Below are positions 1-9,034 of a stretch of 64,000 nt of DNA, one piece after another. The notes beneath the pieces are model-generated. The model did not search any database. It saw nothing but the letters and a program-made list of their open reading frames with translations, and was not told the origin of the DNA. A program made the position numbers and the translations under genes. This DNA comes from Pollutiaquabacter sp046052345 (GTDB lineage Bacteria; Bacteroidota; Bacteroidia; AKYH767-A; 2013-40CM-41-45), in assembly GCA_046052345.1 (NCBI GenBank), contig JBJOMN010000010.1, forward strand, positions 77,650 through 141,649. Direction: 5' to 3'. The stretch's first letter is position 1; the number at the start of each line of letters is the position of its first letter.

Positions 1-404
1 TTTGGAAGGCGCTGTTTCTCGCCTTCACGAAACCGCCACCATCCCGAAAAGGCTCCGGCTATCAACCCGGAGGCCCAATGTCCCTGAAGTGAGAGCAAGG
101 CTGACTGCGGATCGGCAAAGAAGGCATCGGACCTGAAAAAAGCATAGCCGATCTTAAAGCCGAGTATGAAACCGAAGAATGCGTTCCATGCGATCTCCGA
201 ACGGGAAGCGGGCAGTCCCTTCACTTGGTTCTCGGCGACTCCTTGCAACAATCCTGCTTTTTCCCTTCGTTGCAATTCAAGTCGAAGCGTCCATGCGGCA
301 AAAAGGAAGGAAATGGCTACCAACGTGCCGAAGGTAGGAGGGAAGTGGGCCGAGAAACCCGTTCCTAGAAGGTCGTTCAACAAATCTGATATTCCGGGAT
401 ACAT
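1..404 (-). CDS. lgt: Prolipoprotein diacylglyceryl transferase, N-terminal part (runs off the window)
   Basis: Lgt moves a diacylglyceryl group from phosphatidylglycerol to the lipobox cysteine of prolipoproteins in the inner membrane. About 134 residues are visible. The start MYPGISDLLNDLLGTG and the following hydrophobic helix with the charged stretch RLELQRREKAGLL match the N-terminus I recall for Bacteroidota Lgt; a second hydrophobic segment (FFGFILGFKIGYAFF) follows. The catalytic region would lie beyond the left edge. It starts 10 bp after the stop of mtaB, so the two are probably co-transcribed. The assignment rests on N-terminal similarity only. Confidence 0.75.
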   Translation of the reverse strand, partial: MYPGISDLLNDLLGTGFSAHFPPTFGTLVAISFLFAAWTLRLELQRREKAGLLQGVAENQVKGLPASRSEIAWNAFFGFILGFKIGYAFFRSDAFFADPQSALLSLQGHWASGLIAGAFSGWWRFREGEKQRLP

Positions 405-414
405 GTTCGGGCTT

Positions 415-1764
415 TCAGTCGTTTCTTTCGTTAACAGTCAGTTCAACCGGTTCTCCGATGAAAATCCCATCTTCGGAAATTTCTCCGAGCCGGACTTCCA
501 CAAGACGGTTGACCATGGATGCATCCCCCGGCAGGACTACCCGGAGGTAATTGTCGGTATGGCCGCTCACCGCGCCGTTTTCCGTAACGGATTCAACCAG
601 CACAGTCCTGTAATCACCTGAGTGCGCTTCATAAAAGGCACGCTGTTTCTTGGCAGAAAGTATCCTCAAACGCTTGTTGCGCTGTTTGCGCACCTGCATC
701 GGAACGGCACCCGCCATGCCGGGAGCATCGGTTCCGGCTCGCTCTGAGTAGGTGAACACATGCAGATAGGAGACATCGATCTCCTGCAGGAATCGATAGG
801 TCTCCAGGAAGTCCTCCTCGGTTTCGGAAGGGAATCCGGTAATGACATCCGCGCCGATACACGCGTGGGGAAGAACGGACTTGATACGTGTTACCCTTTC
901 AGTATAAAGACTGCGCGGATAGCGTCGACGCATCAGTCGCAGGATGCGGTCGGAACCGGATTGCAGCGGTATATGGAAATGCGGGACGAAACGATTTGAA
1001 CTGGCGACAAAATCGATGATTTCGTCTGAAAGGAGGTTGGGTTCTATGGAGGAGATGCGGAAACGGTCGATTCCCTCCACATGGTCGAGGGCCTTGACGA
1101 GGTCCGTAAAGGATTCCTTCCGTTTTCCGGAAGAAGAAGCTCCGGGATGCAGCCCGAAATCTCCGATGTTCACACCGGTCAGTACGATTTCCCTTACACC
1201 ACGGGATGCGATCTCTTCCGCCTGCTTTACTACGCCCTCTACAGTATCGCTGCGGCTTGCCCCACGGGCGCCGGGAATGGTGCAATAGGAGCAGGTGTAA
1301 TCACAACCGTCCTGGACTTTGAGGAAGGCACGCGTCCGGTCCCCGAGAGAGTAGGAGGACCGGTAGTCCGTGACCGCGGCGATCTCGCACGAATGGACCG
1401 ATGCGGATTCCTTCTTGGAGAGATCGCCCAGGAAAGACAATAGATTGAATTTCTCGTTCGCGCCGAGCACTACATCGACTCCCTCGATGCCCGCAATCTG
1501 ATCAGGTTGCAGCTGCGCGTAGCATCCTACGACAGCAATAAAGGCATCGGGGTTGATGGACAGCGCCTTTCGTACCAGCTGCCGGCACTCCTTGTCGGCA
1601 TTTTCAGTGACGGAACAGGTATTAATGACATAGACGTCCGGCGTGGAATCGAAGTCCACCTTGCGGAACCCCCGTTCTTTGAATTGCCGGGAAATAGTGG
1701 AAGTCTCGGCAAAATTGAGTTTGCAACCCAGCGTGTGGAAAGCGACAGTTGGCAGGTTGGACAT
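415..1764 (-). CDS. mtaB: tRNA t6A37 methylthiotransferase MtaB
   Basis: Radical-SAM enzyme that converts t6A37 to ms2t6A37 in tRNAs reading ANN codons. The 449-residue protein has the methylthiotransferase N-terminal domain with its three cluster cysteines (LGCKLN, INTCSVTEN, VVGCYAQ), then the radical-SAM motif CDYTCSYC and a C-terminal TRAM-like region. I chose the ATG at 1764 (MSNLPTVAFHTLGCKLN). A longer frame reaches back to 1860, but the extra 32 residues are not MtaB-like. Lgt lies 10 bp downstream. The other methylthiotransferase of the window, RimO, has LGCSKN instead. Confidence 0.93.
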   Translation of the reverse strand: MSNLPTVAFHTLGCKLNFAETSTISRQFKERGFRKVDFDSTPDVYVINTCSVTENADKECRQLVRKALSINPDAFIAVVGCYAQLQPDQIAGIEGVDVVLGANEKFNLLSFLGDLSKKESASVHSCEIAAVTDYRSSYSLGDRTRAFLKVQDGCDYTCSYCTIPGARGASRSDTVEGVVKQAEEIASRGVREIVLTGVNIGDFGLHPGASSSGKRKESFTDLVKALDHVEGIDRFRISSIEPNLLSDEIIDFVASSNRFVPHFHIPLQSGSDRILRLMRRRYPRSLYTERVTRIKSVLPHACIGADVITGFPSETEEDFLETYRFLQEIDVSYLHVFTYSERAGTDAPGMAGAVPMQVRKQRNKRLRILSAKKQRAFYEAHSGDYRTVLVESVTENGAVSGHTDNYLRVVLPGDASMVNRLVEVRLGEISEDGIFIGEPVELTVNERND

Positions 1765-1885
1765 CGGCACGCGAAGATAGTGATTGTATGGCGGTCGGCC
1801 TCCCACGGTATTTAACATAATATTTCGCAAACAGGAAAGGTTGAAAAGAATCCACGGCAAGGAAGAGGTAAGAAATGCATACCGA

Positions 1886-1893
1886 TAACTTTG
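1886..1893 (+). promoter_or_regulatory. Bacteroidota -7 box (TAACTTTG) before the peptide-binding lipoprotein
   Basis: TAACTTTG fits the TAnnTTTG -7 consensus of the Bacteroidota housekeeping sigma factor. It lies 8 bp before the ATG at 1902, which would give a very short leader and argues against the upstream ATG at 1875. No TTTG -33 box stands at the usual distance, so this is tentative. Confidence 0.35.
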
Positions 1894-1901
1894 GCATCGT
1901 T

Positions 1902-3596
1902 ATGCAATTCCGTTACTACCCGCAAACATGGTGCATCTTTTGGCTGATCTTCCTGATCAGCTGTCGGCAACAGCCTCCCGCGGATAGTCATCGGGTTTTT
2001 CGTTACAACGATGCTTCCGGAGTTTTCACACTTGACCCGGCCTTTGCCAAGGATCAGTCCCACATCTGGGTTTGCCGGCAGCTGTATGACGGCCTCGTAG
2101 AACTAGATTCGGCACTTCGGGTGAAACCGTCTATCGCGTATTCATGGGCGCTTTTGGAAGATGGAAGAACGTATGAATTTAATTTGCGTAAAGATGTATA
2201 TTTCATTGATATTGATAATTATAAGATAGATATACAAAGTGATTCTTCATCTACTCGGGTCTTAAGAAAGCTCGTAGCTGATGATGTGGTTTACTCGCTC
2301 AACCGGCTGACAGATCCGGCCGTGGCCTCACCGGGCGGATGGGTGATGAACATGGTGGAAAAGGACTCCTCGGGTCGACTGACAGGAATCACTGCGTTGA
2401 ACGATTCAGTAGTACGCATACGTCTGACCGGCAGCTTTCCGCCTTTCCTTTCCCTGCTGGCCATGCCGTATTGTTCGGTAGTGCCACGTGAAGTCGTGGA
2501 GCGCTATGGTAAGGACTTCAGGGAACACCCCTGCGGAACCGGCCCGTTCATGTTGGCATGTTGGAAGGAAGGAGTTAAGCTCGTCATGCACCGTAATCCG
2601 CACTACTTCCAACGCGGTGCTGACGGCGCCCGGCTGCCCAGACTTGATGCTGTTGAGGTGGGATTCATCAGCGACAAGCAAAGCGCTTTCATCGAATTCC
2701 TCAAAGGCAATCTCGATTTCATATCCGGTCTGGATGCATCCTATAAGGACGAGCTGCTGACACCCTCCGGTGACCTGCAGCCGCGTCATCGCGGTCGTTT
2801 CCGGCTCGAAGCACTTCCGTATCTGAATACGGAATACCTCGGCATACTGCTTGATACTTCCCTTGAGGCCGTCCGCAAGTCGCCGTTAAGCGACGTCCGT
2901 ATACGCAAGGCCCTTAACCTTTCATTCGACCGTGCAGGAATGATCAGATACCTGCGAAACAGCCGGGCAACCCCGGGTATCTACGGTTTCGTGCCACCCG
3001 GGCTGCCTTCCTTCATTCCGGATTCATCGATTGGATATGCCTTCGATCCCGAAGCTGCGCGAAGATTGCTCCGCCAAGCCGGTCATCCCGACGGCCTTGG
3101 TCTTGATGAAATAGTCTTGGGCACCACCTCGGCCTATCTGGACCTTTGTGAATACATCAAAAGCCAGTGGGAAGAGGTAGGATTCAAGGTACGCATCGAC
3201 GTGAACCAGGCCGCCGTACACCGTAAACTCGTGGCCGAACAGAAATTGAACTTCTTCCGCGGCTCATGGATTGCGGATTATCCGGATGCCGAGAATTATC
3301 TGTCTCTGTTCCTGACGGAAAACGCCGCTCCCTCCGGGCCCAATTATACCCGTTTTTCGGACCCGGCTTTTGACCGGTCATACCGCGATGCAGCGGCCAC
3401 TACCGATGATTCGCTTCGGTTTGCCAAATACAGGGAAATGGACCGTATGGTCATGCAGGCATCTCCCGTGATCGTCCTCTATTACGACCAGGTGATACGT
3501 TTGACAGGAACGGATGTGCACGGACTTTCCCCCAACGCCATGAACCTGTTGGTACTGAAAGAGGTCTGGAAATCGGAAAGGACCAAGGTCAGATGA
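1902..3596 (+). CDS. Oligopeptide ABC transporter substrate-binding lipoprotein (SBP_bac_5/OppA-DppA family)
   Basis: Periplasmic solute-binding protein of the peptide/nickel family, 564 residues. The start at 1902 gives a short hydrophobic signal and a lipobox (LISC), so the mature protein should be lipid-anchored. Family features include the early TLDPAFAKDQ-type segment, GTGPF, SDVRIRKALN (the usual 'vR.Al..aiDr' element) and the late YPDAENYLSLF segment. No permease or ATPase gene is adjacent; it stands divergent from mtaB. Residues around 100-125 form an unusually AT-rich insert (about 2180-2265) before the conserved ADDVVYSLNRL. Its 3' end overlaps the convergent dihydroorotase-like gene by 8 bp. 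Confidence 0.85.
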   Translation: MQFRYYPQTWCIFWLIFLISCRQQPPADSHRVFRYNDASGVFTLDPAFAKDQSHIWVCRQLYDGLVELDSALRVKPSIAYSWALLEDGRTYEFNLRKDVYFIDIDNYKIDIQSDSSSTRVLRKLVADDVVYSLNRLTDPAVASPGGWVMNMVEKDSSGRLTGITALNDSVVRIRLTGSFPPFLSLLAMPYCSVVPREVVERYGKDFREHPCGTGPFMLACWKEGVKLVMHRNPHYFQRGADGARLPRLDAVEVGFISDKQSAFIEFLKGNLDFISGLDASYKDELLTPSGDLQPRHRGRFRLEALPYLNTEYLGILLDTSLEAVRKSPLSDVRIRKALNLSFDRAGMIRYLRNSRATPGIYGFVPPGLPSFIPDSSIGYAFDPEAARRLLRQAGHPDGLGLDEIVLGTTSAYLDLCEYIKSQWEEVGFKVRIDVNQAAVHRKLVAEQKLNFFRGSWIADYPDAENYLSLFLTENAAPSGPNYTRFSDPAFDRSYRDAAATTDDSLRFAKYREMDRMVMQASPVIVLYYDQVIRLTGTDVHGLSPNAMNLLVLKEVWKSERTKVR

Positions 3597-4860
3597 TCTG
3601 AAACCGGCTGCGGTTGATCACCGCTATCGGTTTACCTGAAAGTGATTTACCGATAAAAGGATTGTTTACCGACCTGGAACGAAGGTCTTCGGCAACTACA
3701 TTCCATTGCTTTTCGGGATCGTAGACCGTAAGATTGGCGAGCGCCCCTTCTTCGATCACCGGGACCTCCAGTCCTAATAGCTTACGGGGGTTCACAGCAA
3801 GCACTTCCACGATTCGCTCATCACTGACGCTGCCCTTTAAAGCAGTGTTGAGTACGGCAAATCCTGTCTCCAGACCGCTCATTCCGAACTCCGCCAATTC
3901 GAACTCCTTCATCTTTCCCTCTGTATCGTGCGGCCGGTGGTCGGTAGTAACGGCGTCGAGGGTGCCGTCAATCAAACCCTCTATAAGCGCCTGTCGGTCA
4001 GCTTCACCCCGCAGCGGCGGCTTGACCTTGTAGAAGCTGTCAAATCCTTCCAATGCCTCGTCGTTCAGGAAAAGATGAGCCACGGAGACATCGGCAGTGA
4101 CGTCCAGTCCTTTCTTTTTCGCGTTGCGGATCAGGTCGACCCCCTCCGCCGTGCTCACGGTGGAGAAATGAAGTCTTCCTCCGGTGTATTCCAATACCTG
4201 CAGGTCACGGCCGATCATCAGGCTTTCCGCAAGGGCGGGAATACCCTTCATGCCCAGCCGTGTGCTGACGGGCCCCTCATTCATCTGGCCTTTCCCTGCA
4301 ATGTCTTTGTCTTCAGCGAAGACCATTACACGTCCTCCGAAATCCTTGCAATAGCGCAGCGCACGCAAAAGCACACCGGCATTACGGATCGGATGCTGGT
4401 CGTCCGTGAACGCCTTCGCGCCTGACAACTGCATATCGTAGAGTTCAGCGAGGTCCTTGCCTTCACGCCCAACAGTGAGGCATCCGGCGGGAACCACTTC
4501 TACCAGTCCGTCTTCTGTGCGTCGGCGGATGAACTCCACGTCTGCTTTGGTCTGGATCGGCGGAGATGTGGAGGGCATGTACAACACGCCGGTAAAACCT
4601 CCTCCGGCTGCCGCTTCAGCGCCGGAACGCAGGTCTTCGCGCTGTTCGAAACCGGGTTCACCGAAGTTCACATGCAGATCGAACCATCCGGGTGAGACAC
4701 AGGAACCCGCGCAATCTATCACCGTAGCCCCTTTCGGTATACTTTTCCCCGGAGCAGCGACCGATGCGATCTTTCCGTCAGCGATATGGATGTCCTTGGT
4801 CTGGCCATGGTGGGCGGATCCGGGAGACAGGATTCGAACGGAGCGAAGATGCAGGTTCAT
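3589..4860 (-). CDS. Dihydroorotase homologue, probably non-catalytic (PyrC'-like)
   Basis: Amidohydrolase-fold protein of 423 residues with the overall pattern of class I dihydroorotase (DLHVNFGEPG at 61-70, KAFTDD at 149-154, TTDHRPH at 305-311). Most metal ligands are changed. The HxH pair is H63/N65, the 'HCED' histidine is F181 (VFAED), the 'CHVST' histidine is T234 (FSTVST), and the 'PHHL' site reads VAHL. Only H63 and D307 remain. Similar inactive pseudo-dihydroorotases are known to act as scaffolds for aspartate carbamoyltransferase; that role here is inference. The ATG at 4860 overlaps the stop of the upstream gene (ATGA), which fixes the start and suggests coupling. Databases would probably label it dihydroorotase. 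Confidence 0.8.
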   Translation of the reverse strand: MNLHLRSVRILSPGSAHHGQTKDIHIADGKIASVAAPGKSIPKGATVIDCAGSCVSPGWFDLHVNFGEPGFEQREDLRSGAEAAAGGGFTGVLYMPSTSPPIQTKADVEFIRRRTEDGLVEVVPAGCLTVGREGKDLAELYDMQLSGAKAFTDDQHPIRNAGVLLRALRYCKDFGGRVMVFAEDKDIAGKGQMNEGPVSTRLGMKGIPALAESLMIGRDLQVLEYTGGRLHFSTVSTAEGVDLIRNAKKKGLDVTADVSVAHLFLNDEALEGFDSFYKVKPPLRGEADRQALIEGLIDGTLDAVTTDHRPHDTEGKMKEFELAEFGMSGLETGFAVLNTALKGSVSDERIVEVLAVNPRKLLGLEVPVIEEGALANLTVYDPEKQWNVVAEDLRSRSVNNPFIGKSLSGKPIAVINRSRFQII

Positions 4861-6935
4861 GAGGAAACAGCGTTTTTCTTGAAGTAGCGTATCAACAGGA
4901 CTTCGATTGCGAGGAAGAGCAGCACGAGGATGATGCAGTATTTCCACAACGATACACCTTCGCGGAGGCGCGAAAGAGAGTGTGCGACAGACGGATCTTC
5001 GGTATCCAGCAGGGCAGGAGGCGCCGCAGCTGTAGCAGTGAAGACCTTTTCGATATCCGAAGGGTCCATGGTACGCAGATCTGATTCCTTACGGTCGTAA
5101 TTGAAGGAAACGACATTGACCGTATTTGCTCCGGCGGTTACTTGGTAATTTCCAGCGGTCTTCACCTGGTCGCGCACCGACAACAGGCTTCCGCCGGCAT
5201 TCCGTCTGGTATCTGTGATCGCATCAAAACCGGTCGATGGATTGGATAAGTGAAAGACCTGGTCGCCTGAAAGTGCTGTATCCCCGGGAGTGAACTCCGA
5301 ATAGACCCCTGTCGTCTTGCCCGGACCAATTTCGGAAGCACCGAGCAGAACAGCTTTGAGGAATAACGGAACGAAAAGGGCATGCTGCTGAAGTCCGGTC
5401 CATACGGGATCCAGCGGTGAAGACAACAGGAAACATCCTCCCTTGCCGATAGGGGTGTAAGTGAGGAACGGTGAACCGTCTTCAAGCCGGAGCAATGGCT
5501 GAGTGCCGGACTTGGCGGTAAAGGTTTGCGTAAACGTCTTCAGCACCACCGGCAGGTCCATGTTATCAGGGACGGACTTGCCTTGCTCGAAAATACCGGT
5601 GAGCAGCGGATGCGATGTTTCCAGCTTTCCGATTTTCTGATTCGCTGCAACGGGACCGGACAGTTGCGGAAGTCCTGCGGTCGCAGCGAAACCCCTGAAA
5701 CCCTCGCCCGAGGAACCCTCCGAAGGGAGTACCATGACGTTGCCGCCGTTCTGCATGTAACGCAGTACCTCCTGTTGTAACCCGGAAGCATATAGTTCAA
5801 GTCGGTCAAGAACGACAAGCTGTGAAAGCGATAAGGCGTTGTAATCCACCTGCGATTCGCCGAATTCCCGGTAGGAGAAATAGGCGTCATTCCCATAAAG
5901 GGCCTGCAAATACGTATTCGGACTTCCGCCATGAATGCAGGTCACGCGAACATCCGGCCTGACATGGAAGGAGAAATAAAAGGTGTCGTCGAAGGTTACC
6001 GGATAATCGGTCAGGGAGACAATGGCTTGCTGAAAGCCGCTGGCGCTGACCGTAAAGGGAAGAAGGGTCTCCACCGATCCGCCGGCAGGCAGACTGACCG
6101 TGGCCAAAGCCTTCTGTCCGCCGTTCACCGACAATTTCACGGGAACGTCTTCGACATCCTCGTTGCCGCTGTTCTTTATCCGGACGGTCAGCTCTTGGGT
6201 GCTGCCTGGCTGTACAAACGGGTTCTTCAGATAACACGTATCGATGTAAATATTATTCTGCTCCTGGGCGGCGAAAGGCAGGACGTAAAAAGCGATGGTG
6301 CTGTCGGTGAGCGACAGGGGAGCGTCAAGCAGGGTGGACTGGAAATCGGAGAGGAGGAAAGAAGACCGCTGCTCTCCGTCACTGCCCGGCGAAGCACCGA
6401 ATGCATCCTCCTGACGGCGGATGATTTCGTCCAGTGTACGGACCGCGGAAGTCGGACGTACTTCGTCCAGCAATTGAAGGAATTCTTCCCTGTTGACGAA
6501 GCGCTGGTGCCTGCCCTCGAAGTCGTTGGTGAGCAATTGGAAACGATCGGAAGGCTGGTAGGAGAGGGCTACCTCCCTGGCCCTTTCACGGGCCACATCC
6601 AACAGCGGACCGTACTTTCCGCTCGCATTCATACTGAAAGAATTGTCGATCCAGAAACTTACAGCGTTTCTGGACGCCCTGCTCGTTCCCTTCTCCGACG
6701 GGATATAGGGCTGCGCGAACGCGAACACCAGGAAGGCGAAAGCCGCCAGACGGCTGATAAGGACCAACAGATGTTTCAGCTGTGAGCGTTGCCGGGTGTC
6801 CTGTTTTATTTCCTGTAGGAAACGTACGTTGGTGAAGAGGACCCGCTTGAAACGGCGAAAATTGAAAAGATGGACGATGACGGGAATACTGAGGACGAAA
6901 AGCGCAAAAAGGAATTGCGGATACTGGAATTTCAT
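4857..6935 (-). CDS. BatA-like N-terminal / vWA-like membrane protein
   Basis: Membrane protein of 692 residues. The N-terminus (MKFQYPQFLFALFVLSIPV) and the segment HLFNFRRFKRVLFTNVRFL are the hallmark of the aerotolerance-regulator (BatA) N-terminal domain common in Bacteroidota, with two membrane helices in the first 80 residues. A von Willebrand A-like domain follows, with a MIDAS-type DxSxS (DNSFSM). The middle is a large periplasmic region, and a last helix (about 665-685) precedes a basic tail. The start at 6935 was preferred over 6971 because the family begins at MKFQYP. It is translationally coupled to the dihydroorotase-like gene. Exact role unknown. Confidence 0.8.
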   Translation of the reverse strand: MKFQYPQFLFALFVLSIPVIVHLFNFRRFKRVLFTNVRFLQEIKQDTRQRSQLKHLLVLISRLAAFAFLVFAFAQPYIPSEKGTSRASRNAVSFWIDNSFSMNASGKYGPLLDVARERAREVALSYQPSDRFQLLTNDFEGRHQRFVNREEFLQLLDEVRPTSAVRTLDEIIRRQEDAFGASPGSDGEQRSSFLLSDFQSTLLDAPLSLTDSTIAFYVLPFAAQEQNNIYIDTCYLKNPFVQPGSTQELTVRIKNSGNEDVEDVPVKLSVNGGQKALATVSLPAGGSVETLLPFTVSASGFQQAIVSLTDYPVTFDDTFYFSFHVRPDVRVTCIHGGSPNTYLQALYGNDAYFSYREFGESQVDYNALSLSQLVVLDRLELYASGLQQEVLRYMQNGGNVMVLPSEGSSGEGFRGFAATAGLPQLSGPVAANQKIGKLETSHPLLTGIFEQGKSVPDNMDLPVVLKTFTQTFTAKSGTQPLLRLEDGSPFLTYTPIGKGGCFLLSSPLDPVWTGLQQHALFVPLFLKAVLLGASEIGPGKTTGVYSEFTPGDTALSGDQVFHLSNPSTGFDAITDTRRNAGGSLLSVRDQVKTAGNYQVTAGANTVNVVSFNYDRKESDLRTMDPSDIEKVFTATAAAPPALLDTEDPSVAHSLSRLREGVSLWKYCIILVLLFLAIEVLLIRYFKKNAVSS

Positions 6936-7085
6936 CAGCGTCAAAGGTAATGAGGAAAGTCCACGGTTCAAAGTTCAATGTGTCGCACAGTTTGCACTAC
7001 AATACGTCCCGAAAAGAGGATTTTCATGATACGCCTCTTCTGATATTGTCATCTGAAATGCCTACTTTCATGTCCTTGGTCGCAG

Positions 7086-8534
7086 ATGTCGATCCTTCCC
7101 ATGCGTTTCAGTGATCTTCAGCTCAAACGGTTCGGTGCGCGTACGCTTCTGCTGTACGTTGGCCTTTCATCGTTCTCCGTTTTTTTTGCCCGTGCGCAAT
7201 CACCCTTAACACCTTATCGTGAAGAAGGCGACCATCCCTCTTCCGCTTTTTTTGCCCGTAACAGGCAGGCTTTGCTGGAGCAGATGCCGGATTCTTCCGT
7301 TTGCGTCCTCTTTTCTGCACCGGTGAGGAATCGATCCAACGATGTCGACTATGTATACCATCAGGATCCCGATTTTCTTTACCTCACCGGCTTTGACGAA
7401 AAGGATGCACTTCTTTTTCTTTTCAAACCCTCTCTGACGGGTACAAATGGTGTCGTAACAAGTGAACGTCTGGTGATACATCCGCGGGATGCCGATGCAG
7501 AGCGATGGACAGGACGCATGGCTACACCGGAGGCTGCACGGGAGATATCCGGCGTCAGGGATGTGTCACTCTCCTCCGATACCGGGCTCTTTCAGGAAGT
7601 ATTCAGCGGTCGTTACAGGATACTCACGAAGAAGCTTCCTCAGGGAGCTGTGAATGAACGCATGGACGAATTCGACCTGTTCGACCTTTTGAAGCAGTTC
7701 AAGGAACAAACGGCTGCTGCCGGGGTCAAGACAGATGACTTCCGGCTCGGCAAGATGCTGGCTCGACTACGGGAGATCAAGTCGGATGAGGAATTGGTAC
7801 TGATGCAGAAGGCCATCGACATCAGCGTGGATGCGCACATGGAGATGATGGCGGCCGTGCGGCCGGGAATGTTTGAGTACGAGGTGGAGGCAAAGGGGGA
7901 ATACGTTTTCCATCGTTCCGGTGCCGAAGATGTAGGCTATCCCAGCATTTGCGGCAGTGCCGGTAATTCCGTCATCCTTCACTATGACAGGAACAGGCGG
8001 AAACTGAACGACGGAGACCTTATACTGCTTGACATGGGTGCGGAGTACCACGGTTACACTGCTGACATCACGCGCACGCTTCCCGTTTCAGGCAAATTCT
8101 CGCCGGAACAGCTGCAACTTTACTCGTTGGTGCTGGAAGCGCAGGAAGCCGGTATCGCCGAGTGCAGAGCCGGCAAGGAATTCCGTGATCCGCACCGCGC
8201 AGCTCTGAAAACCATTGAAAAGGGGCTGATTAAATTAGGAATCATCGAGGAGGAGCAGCAGGCCCGGGAATATTTTCCCCACGGAACGTCCCATTACCTG
8301 GGATTGGACGTGCACGATGCAGGCTCGTTCGGGCCGCTGCAGGACCGGCAGGTCATCACCGTAGAGCCGGGTATCTACATTCCTTCAGGAAGCCCTTGCG
8401 ACCCCAAGTGGTGGGGTATCGGAATCAGGATAGAGGATGATGTGCTGATCACCCCGAATGAACCGGTTGTCCTTTCCGGCCGCCTCCCGAAAGACCCTTT
8501 TTTGATCGAAAAATTGATAAAACAGGGTAAATAG
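7086..8534 (+). CDS. Exported Xaa-Pro aminopeptidase (M24B, aminopeptidase P type)
   Basis: Metallopeptidase that removes N-terminal residues preceding proline. The 482-residue protein begins with a signal peptide (cleavage likely after FARA), so it acts in the periplasm or outside. Residues about 45-190 form the aminopeptidase P N-terminal domain. The pita-bread catalytic domain carries all expected ligands: two aspartates in LLDMGAEYHGYTADIT, the histidine of HGTSHYLGLDVHD, and glutamates in VEPGIYIP and IRIEDDVLIT. A second in-frame ATG at 7101 is also possible. It is separated from the L33 operon by a promoter. Confidence 0.92.
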   Translation: MSILPMRFSDLQLKRFGARTLLLYVGLSSFSVFFARAQSPLTPYREEGDHPSSAFFARNRQALLEQMPDSSVCVLFSAPVRNRSNDVDYVYHQDPDFLYLTGFDEKDALLFLFKPSLTGTNGVVTSERLVIHPRDADAERWTGRMATPEAAREISGVRDVSLSSDTGLFQEVFSGRYRILTKKLPQGAVNERMDEFDLFDLLKQFKEQTAAAGVKTDDFRLGKMLARLREIKSDEELVLMQKAIDISVDAHMEMMAAVRPGMFEYEVEAKGEYVFHRSGAEDVGYPSICGSAGNSVILHYDRNRRKLNDGDLILLDMGAEYHGYTADITRTLPVSGKFSPEQLQLYSLVLEAQEAGIAECRAGKEFRDPHRAALKTIEKGLIKLGIIEEEQQAREYFPHGTSHYLGLDVHDAGSFGPLQDRQVITVEPGIYIPSGSPCDPKWWGIGIRIEDDVLITPNEPVVLSGRLPKDPFLIEKLIKQGK

Positions 8535-8570
8535 CCTGATTTTTCAAAAATTGCCATACTAGCGCTGTTT

Positions 8571-8603
8571 TTTGGGTTTTTCGGGAATATTTAAGTACAT
8601 TTG
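8571..8603 (+). promoter_or_regulatory. Promoter of the rpmG-DUF4295-ftsY-rimO operon
   Basis: TTTG at 8571-8574 and TACATTTG at 8596-8603, 21 bp apart, match the Bacteroidota -33 TTTG / -7 TAnnTTTG layout. Transcription would start near 8609, leaving a leader of about 40 nt before rpmG. Confidence 0.6.
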
Positions 8604-8648
8604 CAACCCCGAAACCCGATTGGCCGGTTTCGTAAATACCTTATCAAA

Positions 8649-8831
8649 ATGGCAAAGAAAGGCAATCGCATCCAGGTCATCCTCGAATGCACCGAGCACA
8701 AGACCAGCGGTCAACCCGGCACCTCTCGTTACATCACGACGAAGAACAAGAAGAACACTCCGGACCGTCTGGAAATGAAGAAATACAACCCCATCCTCAA
8801 GAAGATGACGGTTCACAAGGAAATCAAGTAA
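8649..8831 (+). CDS. rpmG: 50S ribosomal protein L33
   Basis: Small basic protein of the large ribosomal subunit, 60 residues (MAKKGNRIQVILECTEH ... KNKKNTPDRLEMKKYNP). The NTPDRLEMKKY stretch is diagnostic. The C-x-x-C zinc pairs of some L33 paralogues are absent; only one cysteine is present. The start at 8649 is set by homology, and upstream in-frame codons overlap the promoter. In related genomes rpmB (L28) often precedes rpmG; here an aminopeptidase gene and a promoter stand upstream instead. Confidence 0.95.
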   Translation: MAKKGNRIQVILECTEHKTSGQPGTSRYITTKNKKNTPDRLEMKKYNPILKKMTVHKEIK

Positions 8832-8855
8832 TCCAACCACGTAAAGAGTTAGGCC

Positions 8856-9011
8856 ATGGCTAAGAAAGTAGTTGCTACCCTGAAGTCCGGAAAAGGAAAG
8901 GAATTCTCCAAAGTCATCAAGATGGTGAAGAATCCGGCCACCGGCGGATACCAGTTCAAAGAGGAAGTCGTACACAACGACCACGTCAAGGACTTTTTGA
9001 AAGAGAAATGA
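8856..9011 (+). CDS. DUF4295 family small basic protein
   Basis: A 51-residue lysine-rich protein (MAKKVVATLKSGKGKEFSKV ... NDHVKDFLKEK). I recognise it as DUF4295, a small protein restricted to Bacteroidota and regularly encoded between rpmG and ftsY. Its position in a ribosomal operon and its basic charge suggest a ribosome- or translation-linked role, but the function is unknown. It begins 24 bp after rpmG and is followed by a strong hairpin before ftsY. Confidence 0.9.
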   Translation: MAKKVVATLKSGKGKEFSKVIKMVKNPATGGYQFKEEVVHNDHVKDFLKEK

Positions 9012-9034
9012 TTCACCCGGTTCACGGGTTTGAA

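Noticed and set aside
166..621. Plus-strand frame of 151 codons at the left end
   Set aside because: It is antisense to lgt and the end of mtaB, both well supported, and has no family resemblance.
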